Shown: positions 44,644 to 54,247 of the stretch, in pieces
Numbering within the stretch: the first letter of the stretch is position 1
Layout of the letters: each line of letters starts with the position of its first letter
Notes under the pieces: generated by a model
Seen by the model: only the letters and a program-made list of their open reading frames with translations
Told to the model about the DNA's origin: nothing
Database searches by the model: none
Translations under genes and position numbers: made by a program
Assembly (NCBI GenBank): GCA_963578105.1
Contig: CAUZBP010000009.1
Span: 27,556-91,555 of the forward strand
Reading direction: 5' to 3'
DNA: 64,000 nucleotides
Source: GCA-2718815 sp963578105
GTDB taxonomy: Bacteria > Planctomycetota > Planctomycetia > Pirellulales > Pirellulaceae

Positions 44644-45447
44644 TCAAGATGATGGGCCGTCGTCTGTCTCCCCGGTGTCGGTTGCCTGAGCGTAGTTGTC
44701 GATTTTGGATCGATCTAGCTCTTCGCCTAGAAGTTTACCGGGTACGATCCAGATATCACCATGTAAATTATCTTGCTCGGCTATCACATACTGGTGTCGG
44801 ACCAGTTCCAGCATCGCGAGAAACACACCAATCAAGGCCGACTTGGGCATGCCGGCCTTGAAGAGGTCTGAAATGGACGTACGCCCTTTTTCCTGCAAGT
44901 GTTGCTGGATGTGTTCCATGTGAATCTCGATAGGAGTATCGTCGTAGATGATGGTCGAAGTGTTTGATAGCTCCTGCTCGCGCAAAATCCTCCCGAAGGT
45001 GCCCACCAAATCCCAAAGTTCTATTTCCTGAAGAGGTTCGTCGGCCAAATCGCGCCGCCGAGGTGGCACATCGCTGCTGACACGGGTGAAGTGTTCCTGC
45101 CACTGACGGCTCTGTTCTTCCAGCATGCTGGCCGCGTCGCGGTATTTCTTGTAGTCCAACAAGCGTTGAACAAGTTCCTGACGTGGATCTTCCAACTGGG
45201 ACTCTTCTTCGTCCTCTGTTCGAGGAAGCACCATCTGCGATTTAATTTCAATCAATATGCTGGCCATTTCGAGAAAGTCGCCCACAGCATTCACATCGAG
45301 TTTCTCCAGAACAGTCACATATTCTAAAAACTGGTCCGTGATCAATGAGATGGGAATGTCGACGACATCCAACTCTTGTTTGCGCACCAAATAAAGCAAC
45401 AAGTCCAGCGGACCACGGAATATTTCGAGATCAACTCGGAAAGACAT
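44644..45447 (-). CDS. scpA: Segregation and condensation protein ScpA
   Basis: Kleisin partner of SMC-ScpB in chromosome condensation. 267 residues with the ScpA N terminus (FRVDLEIFRGPLDLLLYLVRKQELDVVDIPI), an acidic linker, RLLDYKKYRDAASML, and the C-terminal winged-helix part (LFKAGMPKSALIGVFLAMLELVRHQYV). ATG 45447 is chosen over the in-frame TTG at 45453. First of the scpA - MBL - hemW run. smc and scpB are not in the window. Confidence 0.92.
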   Translation of the reverse strand: MSFRVDLEIFRGPLDLLLYLVRKQELDVVDIPISLITDQFLEYVTVLEKLDVNAVGDFLEMASILIEIKSQMVLPRTEDEEESQLEDPRQELVQRLLDYKKYRDAASMLEEQSRQWQEHFTRVSSDVPPRRRDLADEPLQEIELWDLVGTFGRILREQELSNTSTIIYDDTPIEIHMEHIQQHLQEKGRTSISDLFKAGMPKSALIGVFLAMLELVRHQYVIAEQDNLHGDIWIVPGKLLGEELDRSKIDNYAQATDTGETDDGPSS

Positions 45448-45939
45448 GAGCAACTATCAAGCAATACCGGGGAAATGAAATCGTTTGAACACACGGTAAT
45501 AAAACCCATGGCTCGCGGGACGCACATGACAACGCCTGGCCAGCCACCCGGGAATTTTCCGTCCCAGTTCCCTGGGAATGACATCCATTGTTCTCAAATT
45601 TTCAGTTTGGCGGCAGCCCATTGGGAAAATGAAGCGTGACCGCGTGCCAGCTTTAGCCGGCAGAATCGTTGGCAACGCACCATCTGTGATCGTAGCACAT
45701 CTTGGCGGAGCGGACCACCAATCAGTTCTTAGTCGATGGTGGACGTTTTCCTTGGAAGAGAGCGTGTGCGCTTGCCGCTGCGCCGGTTCTAGGAAGGATT
45801 TAGCGATTGTGCGTTGTGCAGATTTGAAGTCGTTGCCCGGACTATTTTCGGGCGAGCAACCGCATCGGGGGACTCGTAGTGCACCGAAAAAACCCTATGA
45901 TCAGGTCGCTTTCTCACTTTGACCCAATGGAGTTGATGC
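45448..45939. other. Divergent intergenic region
   Basis: About 490 bases between scpA and the MazG-like gene. A 114-codon plus-strand frame (45578-45922) has no family match and no convincing ribosome site; it is not called. No RNA gene or clear promoter was seen. Confidence 0.45.
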
Positions 45940-46317
45940 ATGCGTGACGACGAGACAACCCTTGCTGAGTTGCGCGAAATCGTGCGAGGTTTTGTAGACC
46001 AGCGGGAATGGCAGAAATTTCATTCTCCAAAAAACCTTAGCATGGCACTCGCCATCGAGGCGGCCGAATTGATGGAGCATTTTCAATGGATCTCGATGGA
46101 TGATTCCCGCCAGGTTGGAGAGGACCCGGATAAATTACATGCTGTCGGCGAGGAGTTAGCCGATGTGCTTTGTTACGCCCTGGCTTTGTCCAACTCGCTC
46201 AACATTGACGTCGCCGCGACCGTAAAGGCCAAAATGCTACGGAACGAGAAAAAGTATCCGGCGGAAGAATATCGCGGTCGATTCGGAAAAGAAGATCCAG
46301 AAGCGGATCACTCCTGA
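45940..46317 (+). CDS. MazG-like nucleotide pyrophosphohydrolase
   Basis: 125 residues, helical MazG/dCTPase-type fold. The metal signature is EAAELMEHFQW followed by EELADVLCYALAL (ExxE...ExxD pattern), with FHSPKNLSMALAIE before it and KYPAEEYRGRFGKE at the end, as in dCTP/NTP pyrophosphatases of the RS21-C6 type. GGAG lies about 9 nt before the ATG. It likely hydrolyses non-canonical or excess nucleotides. Convergent with the acyltransferase gene. Confidence 0.9.
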   Translation: MRDDETTLAELREIVRGFVDQREWQKFHSPKNLSMALAIEAAELMEHFQWISMDDSRQVGEDPDKLHAVGEELADVLCYALALSNSLNIDVAATVKAKMLRNEKKYPAEEYRGRFGKEDPEADHS

Positions 46318-46422
46318 ACGTTTTCCGGCCGGTGGACCCGCCACGCCAGGTTGGGAAAATGCAGATCAGAAAGAGCGGTGTGGAGATCAGCATATCGACA
46401 GAGCGCACGAAATTTCTTGTCG

Positions 46423-47382
46423 TCATGCCGCCTGTTTCAATCTTCTGCGGCGTATGCTTTGTTTTTTCGGGACTTTCCAGCGTCGATGCAACCACCAGTA
46501 TTGTTCAGGAGCAACCCGTATGATCTGCTCGAAGAGATCGCTGTACCACTGAGTCACCTCCCTCACGTTTGTGTTTTTCCAGCGAGGTTCTTCGGGATCA
46601 AGGATGCCGTCCACGGTCATGGAAAAATGCAACGGCTTGCCGCTGCGGTATAAGCTGACCACAAAGATGGGAACACGCGCAATCAGTGCAAACAGGGCAA
46701 TAGATTTGTGATACGAAGTTGGGCGATTGAAGAAATTCACCCAACAACCAGTATCCCCGCCATACTGATCTGCCAGGACTCCGATCGTATTGCCTTTTGT
46801 CAACAAGTCGATGACATCCGGAATGATGCCTTTTTTTGGCAACATCTTCTGTCCCATGCTTTCACGCAGCTGGGTGATATAACGGTCCAAAAAAGGGTTG
46901 CGAATGGGACGGGCAACGGTATATCGCGAGGGATAGCCGAAATGAGTGAACATGCCGCCGACTTCGAAGTTTCCAAAATGGCAGCCAATAATAATGCAAC
47001 CGCGCTCGTCGTGTAGATACTTGTCGATGAGTTGTTTGTCTTTTTCAGGAAAGGCAATGTAGTTGCGCCAATTCTGTTCATTCAGGATCCGACGAGCCTT
47101 AATCGCTTCGCACTCGATCAGAAACAAATGCCGCCACATGTCACGTGCCACTTGCCGACGTTTTTTTGCTGACCACTGAGGGAATGCATGATGTAAGTTG
47201 TCGTTCACCACTTGCCGGCGCACACGGAAAAGGTCGTTGAAAAGAAATGCCACAAATCGCGTTGCCACGGACAGGACGGCAAGCGGAACCAGGTCGATGG
47301 TGCGGACGACGATTCTTACCAGCACATAAATGAGCCAGTATCGCACGAGACGTATTCTTTCGAAAAGTTTGACGTCGTCCAT
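46423..47382 (-). CDS. LpxL/HtrB-family acyltransferase
   Basis: 319 residues. One N-terminal membrane anchor (about 12-50) followed by the acyltransferase domain with the H-x4-E catalytic motif HFGNFE (near 135), the nearby Arg-rich TVARPIRNPFLDRYI, GVLADQYGG and a basic C terminus. The family transfers acyl chains from acyl-ACP to lipid A or related acceptors. Here it starts 17 bp after the carrier/thioesterase stop and ends a four-gene run, so it may instead acylate that pathway's product. A general lipid A role remains possible. Confidence 0.88.
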   Translation of the reverse strand: MDDVKLFERIRLVRYWLIYVLVRIVVRTIDLVPLAVLSVATRFVAFLFNDLFRVRRQVVNDNLHHAFPQWSAKKRRQVARDMWRHLFLIECEAIKARRILNEQNWRNYIAFPEKDKQLIDKYLHDERGCIIIGCHFGNFEVGGMFTHFGYPSRYTVARPIRNPFLDRYITQLRESMGQKMLPKKGIIPDVIDLLTKGNTIGVLADQYGGDTGCWVNFFNRPTSYHKSIALFALIARVPIFVVSLYRSGKPLHFSMTVDGILDPEEPRWKNTNVREVTQWYSDLFEQIIRVAPEQYWWLHRRWKVPKKQSIRRRRLKQAA

Positions 47383-47399
47383 GGAATGTCTCTACTGTC

Positions 47400-48476
47400 T
47401 TAAGCCGCATGACGAGACGTGCGGCGTTTTTGGCCAGCAAGCCGCGTGACCAATTCGTTCGCCAGACTGCCGACATGTGGTTTTTGCAGCATGGTCATAT
47501 GGTTTCCTGGAACCCAAACGTGTTCCACTGTTTCCGCCACACGCCGCCACTCGCGTGCAGGATCAAACCGTTTGTCGACCAGTCTCTCCTGTCCCTGAAA
47601 GAGTGATACGTCACCCGGATAGTGTTTCGGACGGTAATCCGAAGTAGCCTGGGTGTTGGCGCTGAACACATCCAGGATCAAGAGAGCCTTTTCATCACTG
47701 ACTTGGTCGGGGAAGATCTTTGCGGCGCGTCCCTGTTGAATGAATATCGGCAACAATTCCTTGCGATCAAGTCTGGAATAGAAAGCGAACACCGATTGGC
47801 AACTAGGCAGGATGGATCGTAAGAGAGCGAAAGAGTAGGTGATTCCCGAGTCGATGATGGCCAGCAAATCAACCCGTTCACGTTCCTGGTGGAGTCGTTG
47901 GGCGATTTCGAATGCCACGAGCCCCCCGAATGACCATCCAGCCAGAGCGTAGGGTCCGTGGGGTCTTTGTTGGCGGATCGCGGCCAAGTAGTTTTCGGCC
48001 ATCTTGTGCACACATTTCAAAGGTTGTCTTTGGCCGTCACTTCCCTGCGCCTCCAATCCGTAACAGGGTTGATTGGGAGGCAATGCCTGGGATAAATCCC
48101 TGTAGCACCACACGCCACCACCTCCAGGGTGGATTAGGTAGAGAGGTGTTTGATCTCCCTCTACACGCAGGGGAACTAGCGGGCTCTCAGACATCGGCTC
48201 CCGAAACTGTTTCAACATCGAGGACAGTTGGCAGATTGTTGGTGACTGGAAAAGCGTCGACAAACCAAGCCGCTGCCCGAAAGCGATTTCAATTTGTGTC
48301 AGCAGTCGCATCGCTTTTAACGAGTCACCCCCGCTGAGGAAAAAGTCCTCATCGGCACCGACTTCACGTTCTATGATGTCCTGCCATATCTGGGTCAGTT
48401 TGTGTTCAATAGAATCGCAGATGGCTGATTTGTCCTGTTTGGTCGAGTGGTAAGAACTGGAAACTCCGGGGATAAT
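47400..48476 (-). CDS. Carrier protein - type I thioesterase fusion (start codon unclear)
   Basis: The open frame runs from just after TGA at 48477-48479. The N-terminal part is a phosphopantetheine carrier domain (KLTQIWQDIIEREV, DEDFFLSGGDSLKAM with the modified Ser, LFQSPTICQLSSML). It is followed by a type I thioesterase: YLIHPGGGGVWCY, YALAGWSFGGLVAFEIA (nucleophile elbow GWSFGG) and PGNHMTML (His). Together it would hold an acyl or aminoacyl group as a thioester and release it. The first in-frame ATG (48311) falls inside the carrier domain and would destroy it; upstream there are only non-standard codons such as ATT 48410 or CTG 48398. The start is therefore uncertain (see findings). 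Confidence 0.82.
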   Translation of the reverse strand: MIPGVSSSYHSTKQDKSAICDSIEHKLTQIWQDIIEREVGADEDFFLSGGDSLKAMRLLTQIEIAFGQRLGLSTLFQSPTICQLSSMLKQFREPMSESPLVPLRVEGDQTPLYLIHPGGGGVWCYRDLSQALPPNQPCYGLEAQGSDGQRQPLKCVHKMAENYLAAIRQQRPHGPYALAGWSFGGLVAFEIAQRLHQERERVDLLAIIDSGITYSFALLRSILPSCQSVFAFYSRLDRKELLPIFIQQGRAAKIFPDQVSDEKALLILDVFSANTQATSDYRPKHYPGDVSLFQGQERLVDKRFDPAREWRRVAETVEHVWVPGNHMTMLQKPHVGSLANELVTRLAGQKRRTSRHAA

Positions 48477-48702
48477 TCAAGAAACACGAGCATTGTGTCA
48501 AGAGTGACTCGTGTGTCAGGAGTACATATCTAGTGCTGGTGTTGTCCAATGTCTTCTGCGGGAACTGAGGAAAAGATGAACAGCAGGAATTGAGGTACAC
48601 TGGGACCGGCAACAAAAAATGACACGTTCCGCAGTCATGGAATTTGAACAGTGTGCCACTGGCGGTCCTTCTTGTGCTCACTGAAATGGAACTTATCTAG
48701 TG

Positions 48703-50148
48703 TCAGGGCAATTGATCCCGGATGACTTTGCCGCTAGGTGTCTTCGGTAGTCCGGCCATCAGCGTGAGTTGGGTCGGACGTTTGTAATAAACCAGTTGTT
48801 GTTCACAGTGGCGGTGAACAGTTGCCTGATCGATCTCCCCTTCGGGAACAATCACGGCCTTAACAGTGTCCCTACCGTAAACCTTGACTTCGGCAACTCC
48901 TGGTAATGCCGCCAGTACAGTTTCCACTTCGCTGGGAACGACTTTCATCCCACACACGTTAATGAGATCGGTTTGGCGTCCACAGAGGCAAATCGCAGCT
49001 TGTGGGTCAAGAGAAGCCAAGTCTCCTGTCTCGAACCAACCGTCAACCAGGGGCGACGCATCGATACCGCTGGATTCCAGGTAACCAGCCATCATCGAGG
49101 GGCTACGAACAAGTAAACGGCCGAGTCCTGCAACTTGGTCTTCGTCGTGGGGTTGGACAAACACTTCGACACCCGCCATCGCAGGTCCCACACAACCCGC
49201 GACTCGACCGTGTTCTTCGGAACCTACCGAAATCCCCCCTGTTTCAGTGGTGCCATACAGTGGTCGGACGGTCAAACCGGTCCTCTCCCGGAATTCAGAA
49301 GCGGTTCGCTGAGGAAGTGGGGCGCCGGCACTGAACAAAGCCCGAGCCGTAATTCCCAACTCGGCGGCCGGTTCCAACAAAAGCATGTCAAGCATCGCGG
49401 GCACGGCCGGAAAGATGGTTACCTGGTGGTCTGTAAAAGCCCGCCGGACCAGGAGTGGATTGAACATCCGCATGGTGACAATACTTGCTCCACTCAACAG
49501 CGGAACCATGACACCCATCCCGTAGGCGTAGGCATGGCTTTGAGGAGTGGCGGCCAGGACAACATCATGGGAATCAATCCCGATTGTGTCGATGTAGTGG
49601 GTCGCTTCGGCCAGAGCGACTTCGGCGGGTCGTACGGCAATCTTGGGTCGGCCCGTCGTACCTGAAGTCGGATGGAGCGGTACGCCTACGAGCGGTGGTC
49701 CGGAGTTTTCCAAGTCATCAAAAACGTTTGCCCACACCAGATCCGACCACGCGAAATCCAGCTTATTTGCGCCGTCAGTAGCCCCTCGAAACTCTTTGCA
49801 TTTCCATTCACTACTCAGAATGTGGCGGGCGCCAAAATGTCTGGCGGTCCGTACGAGTTCCGCCGGAGGTGATTTGGCGTGTGCCAAGATCGGAGATCCT
49901 CCGCGCTTGATCACTGCCAACAAAGATGCGATGAAAGACGGACCGTTGCTAACTGCCAGAACAACGCGCTGACCCTCTACCAGGCCAAAGTCGGCAAGTG
50001 ACAGCGTCAACGCAGACCATCCGCGGCGAAAACTGTCCGGGCGGATGATGCGACCCTGTTCCAGGTCAATCATCGATCCCCGGTAACTTTCGGCGGCTGC
50101 CAGGAGCGGTAGGGGGCTCAGCCTCGCTTCTATGCTACAAGTCGACAT
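48703..50148 (-). CDS. Free-standing adenylation enzyme (AMP-dependent ligase)
   Basis: 481 residues of the ANL superfamily: TSGTTGRPK (161-169), YGTTETGG (298-305), GWFETGD (370-376), GRQTDLINVCG (390-400) and the C-terminal catalytic Lys in TPSGKVIRD. The substrate-pocket A4 region reads QSHAYAYGMG instead of the FDxS of amino-acid-activating NRPS domains. Its substrate is therefore more likely a free carboxylic acid without an alpha-amino group. There is no attached carrier; one is encoded next. Its ATG overlaps the aminotransferase stop by 19 bases, showing coupling. Confidence 0.9.
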   Translation of the reverse strand: MSTCSIEARLSPLPLLAAAESYRGSMIDLEQGRIIRPDSFRRGWSALTLSLADFGLVEGQRVVLAVSNGPSFIASLLAVIKRGGSPILAHAKSPPAELVRTARHFGARHILSSEWKCKEFRGATDGANKLDFAWSDLVWANVFDDLENSGPPLVGVPLHPTSGTTGRPKIAVRPAEVALAEATHYIDTIGIDSHDVVLAATPQSHAYAYGMGVMVPLLSGASIVTMRMFNPLLVRRAFTDHQVTIFPAVPAMLDMLLLEPAAELGITARALFSAGAPLPQRTASEFRERTGLTVRPLYGTTETGGISVGSEEHGRVAGCVGPAMAGVEVFVQPHDEDQVAGLGRLLVRSPSMMAGYLESSGIDASPLVDGWFETGDLASLDPQAAICLCGRQTDLINVCGMKVVPSEVETVLAALPGVAEVKVYGRDTVKAVIVPEGEIDQATVHRHCEQQLVYYKRPTQLTLMAGLPKTPSGKVIRDQLP

Positions 50149-51500
50149 CGCACGGCCTCTTCAAATCGATCTAGGACCAAGTCGATCTCGTGAGTCGTGT
50201 GGGCGGTTGAAGGAAACATCGGTTCGAACTGATTAGGGTGAAAATAGACACCGGATTGCTGCAACCGATGTTGCAATTCGATGTAACGATCGAAATCACA
50301 ATGCTGGCGAACGTCTCGGTATTCACATAACGCTTCCACATTTCCTCGAGTCAGAAAGACGGAAACCATCGGTCCGACATTTTGCACTACATGTGATATT
50401 CCCGATCGAGACAGAATGTCTCGCAAACCTCCGGCGAGCTGGTTGGCAATTGCGTACAAATGGTCATAAATTTGTTTGCTGTCTGTAAGCACTTCATCCA
50501 GTACCGCCTCAGCGGCGGACATCACCACCGCATTGCTCGAATAAACTCCGCCATGAAAGAGTGTTCCTTGAACAACCAAATCCATGATTTCGCGCGACGC
50601 GCCAAAGCCGGCCACTGGGTAACCTCCGGCCAGCGCCTTGGAGACTACCGTGATGTCTGGCTGCACCTGGAAGAGTTCCTGGGCACCACCGGGGGCGATC
50701 CGCATGCCCGTGATAACTTCGTCGAAAATCAACAGGCTACCGTGATGATGAAGCAGTTCACGCACATGTTGGAGAAAGCCTGGCTGCGGCGCGATGACAC
50801 CGGCATTCCCCATCACGGGTTCCATAATACACCCAGCAAAGGCGTGAGGATCGCTTTCCAAACAGCGCGCCAGCGCGTCCAGATTATTCCAGCGCACAGC
50901 CACTAAGTCCTGGGGAGCATCGTTCATCCCCAAAGTCCCTGGTAGTGCGGGCCCGAAGTCAGCTGAAGGCAGTTCATCCAATGGTGCGTGGTACCGGTGA
51001 AACGTCGCGTCGCTCCATCCGTGGTAATGTCCTTCGAAAACAATGATTTTTCGACGTCCCGTGTAGGCACGGGCCAAGCGAATGGATGACGCAACAGCCT
51101 CTGTTCCACTGTTAGCGAAACGCATTAGCTGAATGCTTGGAAACAGGTGCTTGATCTTTTCCGCGACGCGAATGTTGATTTCGGACGGAAATCCAAGCTG
51201 GCTACCTCGTTGACTGATCTGGTCACACACGCGCTCGACTATTTTGGCTGGGCAATGACCAAAGATGAGCGGACCGTAGGCCATGTTCAGGTCAATGTAT
51301 TCATTGTTATCAGCGTCCCAGAGTCGTGAACCTTTGCCGCGGTCGGCCACAAGTGGCAGGTGGTAGGGAAGTACTCGCATGGTGCTACTGTCACCGCCAG
51401 CAATCGACAAACAAGCTCGACGCAGCAGTTCCTCGTTGGAACAGACCCGGTGAGGACGTTGGGTGCTGGGTGTGTTCTGGAGTGAAGAGGCGTGCGCCAT
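50130..51500 (-). CDS. Glutamate-1-semialdehyde-aminotransferase-like enzyme (class III)
   Basis: 456 residues, PLP-dependent. Landmarks: LWDADNNEYIDLNMAYGPLIFGH, MRFANSGTEAVASSIRLARA, FEGHYHGWSDATF, FDEVITGMRIAPGGAQ and the PLP lysine in VVSKALAGGYPVAGFG. It is a paralog of the true HemL at 61.8 kb, but differs in the active-site surroundings (GGVYSSNAVVMSAAE versus GTLSGNPIATAAG). Class III enzymes of this kind accompany NRPS/PKS genes and may aminate a carrier-bound or free keto acid. ATG 51500 is preferred; the frame stays open to 51632. It is the first gene of the four-gene run. Confidence 0.88.
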   Translation of the reverse strand: MAHASSLQNTPSTQRPHRVCSNEELLRRACLSIAGGDSSTMRVLPYHLPLVADRGKGSRLWDADNNEYIDLNMAYGPLIFGHCPAKIVERVCDQISQRGSQLGFPSEINIRVAEKIKHLFPSIQLMRFANSGTEAVASSIRLARAYTGRRKIIVFEGHYHGWSDATFHRYHAPLDELPSADFGPALPGTLGMNDAPQDLVAVRWNNLDALARCLESDPHAFAGCIMEPVMGNAGVIAPQPGFLQHVRELLHHHGSLLIFDEVITGMRIAPGGAQELFQVQPDITVVSKALAGGYPVAGFGASREIMDLVVQGTLFHGGVYSSNAVVMSAAEAVLDEVLTDSKQIYDHLYAIANQLAGGLRDILSRSGISHVVQNVGPMVSVFLTRGNVEALCEYRDVRQHCDFDRYIELQHRLQQSGVYFHPNQFEPMFPSTAHTTHEIDLVLDRFEEAVRCRLVA

Positions 51501-51676
51501 GGTTCTTCTTTCCGAGATACCGAATGCTAAAAAAAGAAGACTACATAAACTAGGAGGTCTGTTTAATGTTTTCGTATTACGCAGAATGTTTCGTTTATCG
51601 GCACTTGTTCCGCTATTCTTTTGCGTCAACAAGGTTTTGAGCAGGTTTGTTGATTTGCTGCCGGAGGTAAGAGAGG

Positions 51677-54247
51677 TTACCGGCTAGCCAGTCGCGGTTG
51701 GCCCCAGGCGATGCCGATCCAGCCATCGCGAATGACGAACTGGTGGATCTTGAGATCTTGGAACTGGTGAGCCTGTGCCAACTGCTCACTCAGAAGAGTA
51801 TATTCTCTATTTCGCGAGAAGACCGTGCTGAAAATCGTTCGTAAAGCCACCTGATCTGCAAACCCGAGGCGGCGACCGGTAAGTTGAATCCCTTTTTCTC
51901 GCACCAGGCTGCCCTGCATGCCTGATGGATTTGGGAGATAGTCACCATGTACAGTGACGTTTCGCCAACGATCTCGGCGGCCTCGAGTCAAAGAGAACAG
52001 GCGTAGAGTAATTCTCACGTGGCCGTCCCGAAAAGTGAAACGCAACGGTTCTTGTTGGGCAAAACGAAGCTCAATTCCACTTGGCAAATCATCAGGTATC
52101 GACGGCTCCGTTCGTCCCATTTGTCGAGCGAAATGCACGTAGAGTTCTTCGAGCTTGAATCTTTTTCCATTCAGGTGCAATTGCTCGACCAGATTATTCA
52201 GTGCGGACTGATGTAGTTGAACGCTTAGAATACTATCAGAGGGAGCTTGGGGCCGCGGTGAGTGGGCAGCCAGTTGATGATGCCCCGCCAATCGGTAACG
52301 CGCGATGATTCTTTGATTGGTGGTTTGCAGGTGGATCGGCTTCGGTTCCAACCCCATCTGGGCGAGCGAAAAGATGTGGTTGAAGTACTCCCGTTTCAAC
52401 TGTCCGAGTTGGTCATCGAATTCTTTGTCCAATTCACGTTTTGCCTTCTGTGCCACCTGCCGCTCAGTATATTCCTGAACCGGACCTAGTTTTTCTTCCG
52501 CACGTGACTTTGCCAGCGAACGCGCCCAATCACCCAACAAGGGAAGACGATCGTACTCGGTGTGAACACTGAGGATCTTCGATAAATTCTGGGCGGAGCA
52601 CGTCGTCTCGTTGTGCTGTAAACCATGTTGGTCTAAGACAATACTCTTCTTTGCCTGAAAATTTGAGTTCCCTTGATTCGTCGTCCGGACCGTTCCTGAG
52701 TTGACCGTTGTCTGCGTGCGAATGTTCCCCTCGGCTTGCAGGTCAAGTCGTATCCGATTGGGATCAGGAACCAGATTCCACTTCAGTCTCCTGTTGGTCC
52801 AACTGGAACCCTGAATGTGAGATCCGGAATAGTATCCTTGAATTGTGCCTTGGGAACCGTCGTCCGCCGTCAAATATCGATTCAACAACCGTTGGTGAAT
52901 CGCAACACGAAGATTGGCATTCCTCCAGTGCTGGTCTAGTGTTTTTCCGGCCTTGGCAAAGTCTTCATGAGGTGAGCCAGAATAGATACAAGTTTGAGTG
53001 GCGATGAATTTTCCATCAGATACACGGCCCTCGGATTCAAAGTTCTCCAATCGATCAAGCAATTCACGGTAATCCGCCGCTCCGTAACAGGCCCACTGCT
53101 TGAGAGCCTCGGCCAAATCTTGCATGGCAGTTTGCGAGATGTAAGCCTTCTGTTCAGCCGAAAGACGGACGCTGTCAAATCGCCCCAGAATACGACCAGC
53201 CAGACGACAGGAATCCCTGTATTCGAAACCAGGAGATTCTAACGACTGTCGGAACTCATTCAGTAGAAAATATTTCGTCCAGTTTTTCCCGTTGTTATCT
53301 TGGTCGAAGAGCGTTTGAACCGCTTGGACTTGTTTCGCCAGGACGACTGCTGAAATCTCTGGCAAAGAACCATTTGTGATGTCACGTCGGCTCAGTTTGT
53401 TCAGAGGTTTCCAAAGATCCAGTCGGCGGTGAAGTGCATAGACGACACGGGACAATTCGGGTCGGTGTTCGTGATGCTTCGGATTCAGAATGAGGTAGCT
53501 TCCGTCGTTTACCAGGTCTTGTAAGCGTTGCAATATGCGCAGGGATTCTGCAGATCCGATCGTGCTAGTTTCACAAAGGTGATTCGTTTCTGCCAACACC
53601 TGCAGACACCAGTGATGTACCTCCGGATAGTCTTGGTGAGTTTTGAGTTGATCGACCAGAGCCTGTAGCTGAAGATACAGAGTGGCGGGTCGAGGCCATT
53701 CAGAAATGCAATTTTCCCGCTTCCCGTCCGAAGTACGGGGTCTCAGGCGCTCGTCCGAATCACGTTGTTGTTCGATCAGGGGGGTCGGGTGACTTGGCTG
53801 TGTGGCTGACGTGGAGACTGAAGAGATGGTATCGGTTACCAGACGAGTCGCCAGCGCCGTCCTCAGGACTGTCGGTGAGAGCGAAAGACGAGGCTGTCGG
53901 CTGGCTCGCTTCATCTGGCTAGGGGTTGGGGCGAGTCGGGCTTCAACCTGAATTGCTGGGTCTACACGGAGTCTGGCTGGAGAGGGGTGGCTGACGATGG
54001 TGATGGTCTGCAATCTTTTGCGAGTCCAATCTGCGACTTCCGAGGCTTTGGATTTATTGAGCGCAGTCGCAATTTCGTCCCCAACGTCAGTTTGAAGACA
54101 GATTCTCGGTAGAGTTGTCTTGAGATCGAACGGATCGGACTCAAAATCGTGCCTGGAACTCCAGTAACACGGCAGAGAGAAGCTCGTCAAGACACAAAAG
54201 ACAATACTGATGAGCGGCCAAATTGATGTTGGCCTTGAGGCGGTCAT
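51677..54247 (-). CDS. Large envelope-anchored orphan protein
   Basis: 856 residues, not recognised. N-terminal signal sequence or anchor (about 8-28, IWPLISIVFCVLTSFSLPCYW), a basic, Ser/Thr/Pro-rich low-complexity region (about 90-180), long helical stretches in the middle (about 190-480) and a beta-rich C-terminal domain (about 590-850) with repeated strand patterns (GIELRFAQQEPLRFTFRDGHVRITLRLF). ATG 54247 has a good GGAGGG site 7 nt upstream. Between FtsK and the biosynthetic run, but no operon link is obvious. Confidence 0.72.
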   Translation of the reverse strand: MTASRPTSIWPLISIVFCVLTSFSLPCYWSSRHDFESDPFDLKTTLPRICLQTDVGDEIATALNKSKASEVADWTRKRLQTITIVSHPSPARLRVDPAIQVEARLAPTPSQMKRASRQPRLSLSPTVLRTALATRLVTDTISSVSTSATQPSHPTPLIEQQRDSDERLRPRTSDGKRENCISEWPRPATLYLQLQALVDQLKTHQDYPEVHHWCLQVLAETNHLCETSTIGSAESLRILQRLQDLVNDGSYLILNPKHHEHRPELSRVVYALHRRLDLWKPLNKLSRRDITNGSLPEISAVVLAKQVQAVQTLFDQDNNGKNWTKYFLLNEFRQSLESPGFEYRDSCRLAGRILGRFDSVRLSAEQKAYISQTAMQDLAEALKQWACYGAADYRELLDRLENFESEGRVSDGKFIATQTCIYSGSPHEDFAKAGKTLDQHWRNANLRVAIHQRLLNRYLTADDGSQGTIQGYYSGSHIQGSSWTNRRLKWNLVPDPNRIRLDLQAEGNIRTQTTVNSGTVRTTNQGNSNFQAKKSIVLDQHGLQHNETTCSAQNLSKILSVHTEYDRLPLLGDWARSLAKSRAEEKLGPVQEYTERQVAQKAKRELDKEFDDQLGQLKREYFNHIFSLAQMGLEPKPIHLQTTNQRIIARYRLAGHHQLAAHSPRPQAPSDSILSVQLHQSALNNLVEQLHLNGKRFKLEELYVHFARQMGRTEPSIPDDLPSGIELRFAQQEPLRFTFRDGHVRITLRLFSLTRGRRDRWRNVTVHGDYLPNPSGMQGSLVREKGIQLTGRRLGFADQVALRTIFSTVFSRNREYTLLSEQLAQAHQFQDLKIHQFVIRDGWIGIAWGQPRLASR

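Noticed and set aside
45578..45922. 114-codon plus-strand frame as a hypothetical gene
   Set aside because: No family features, unusual residue mix and no convincing ribosome site.
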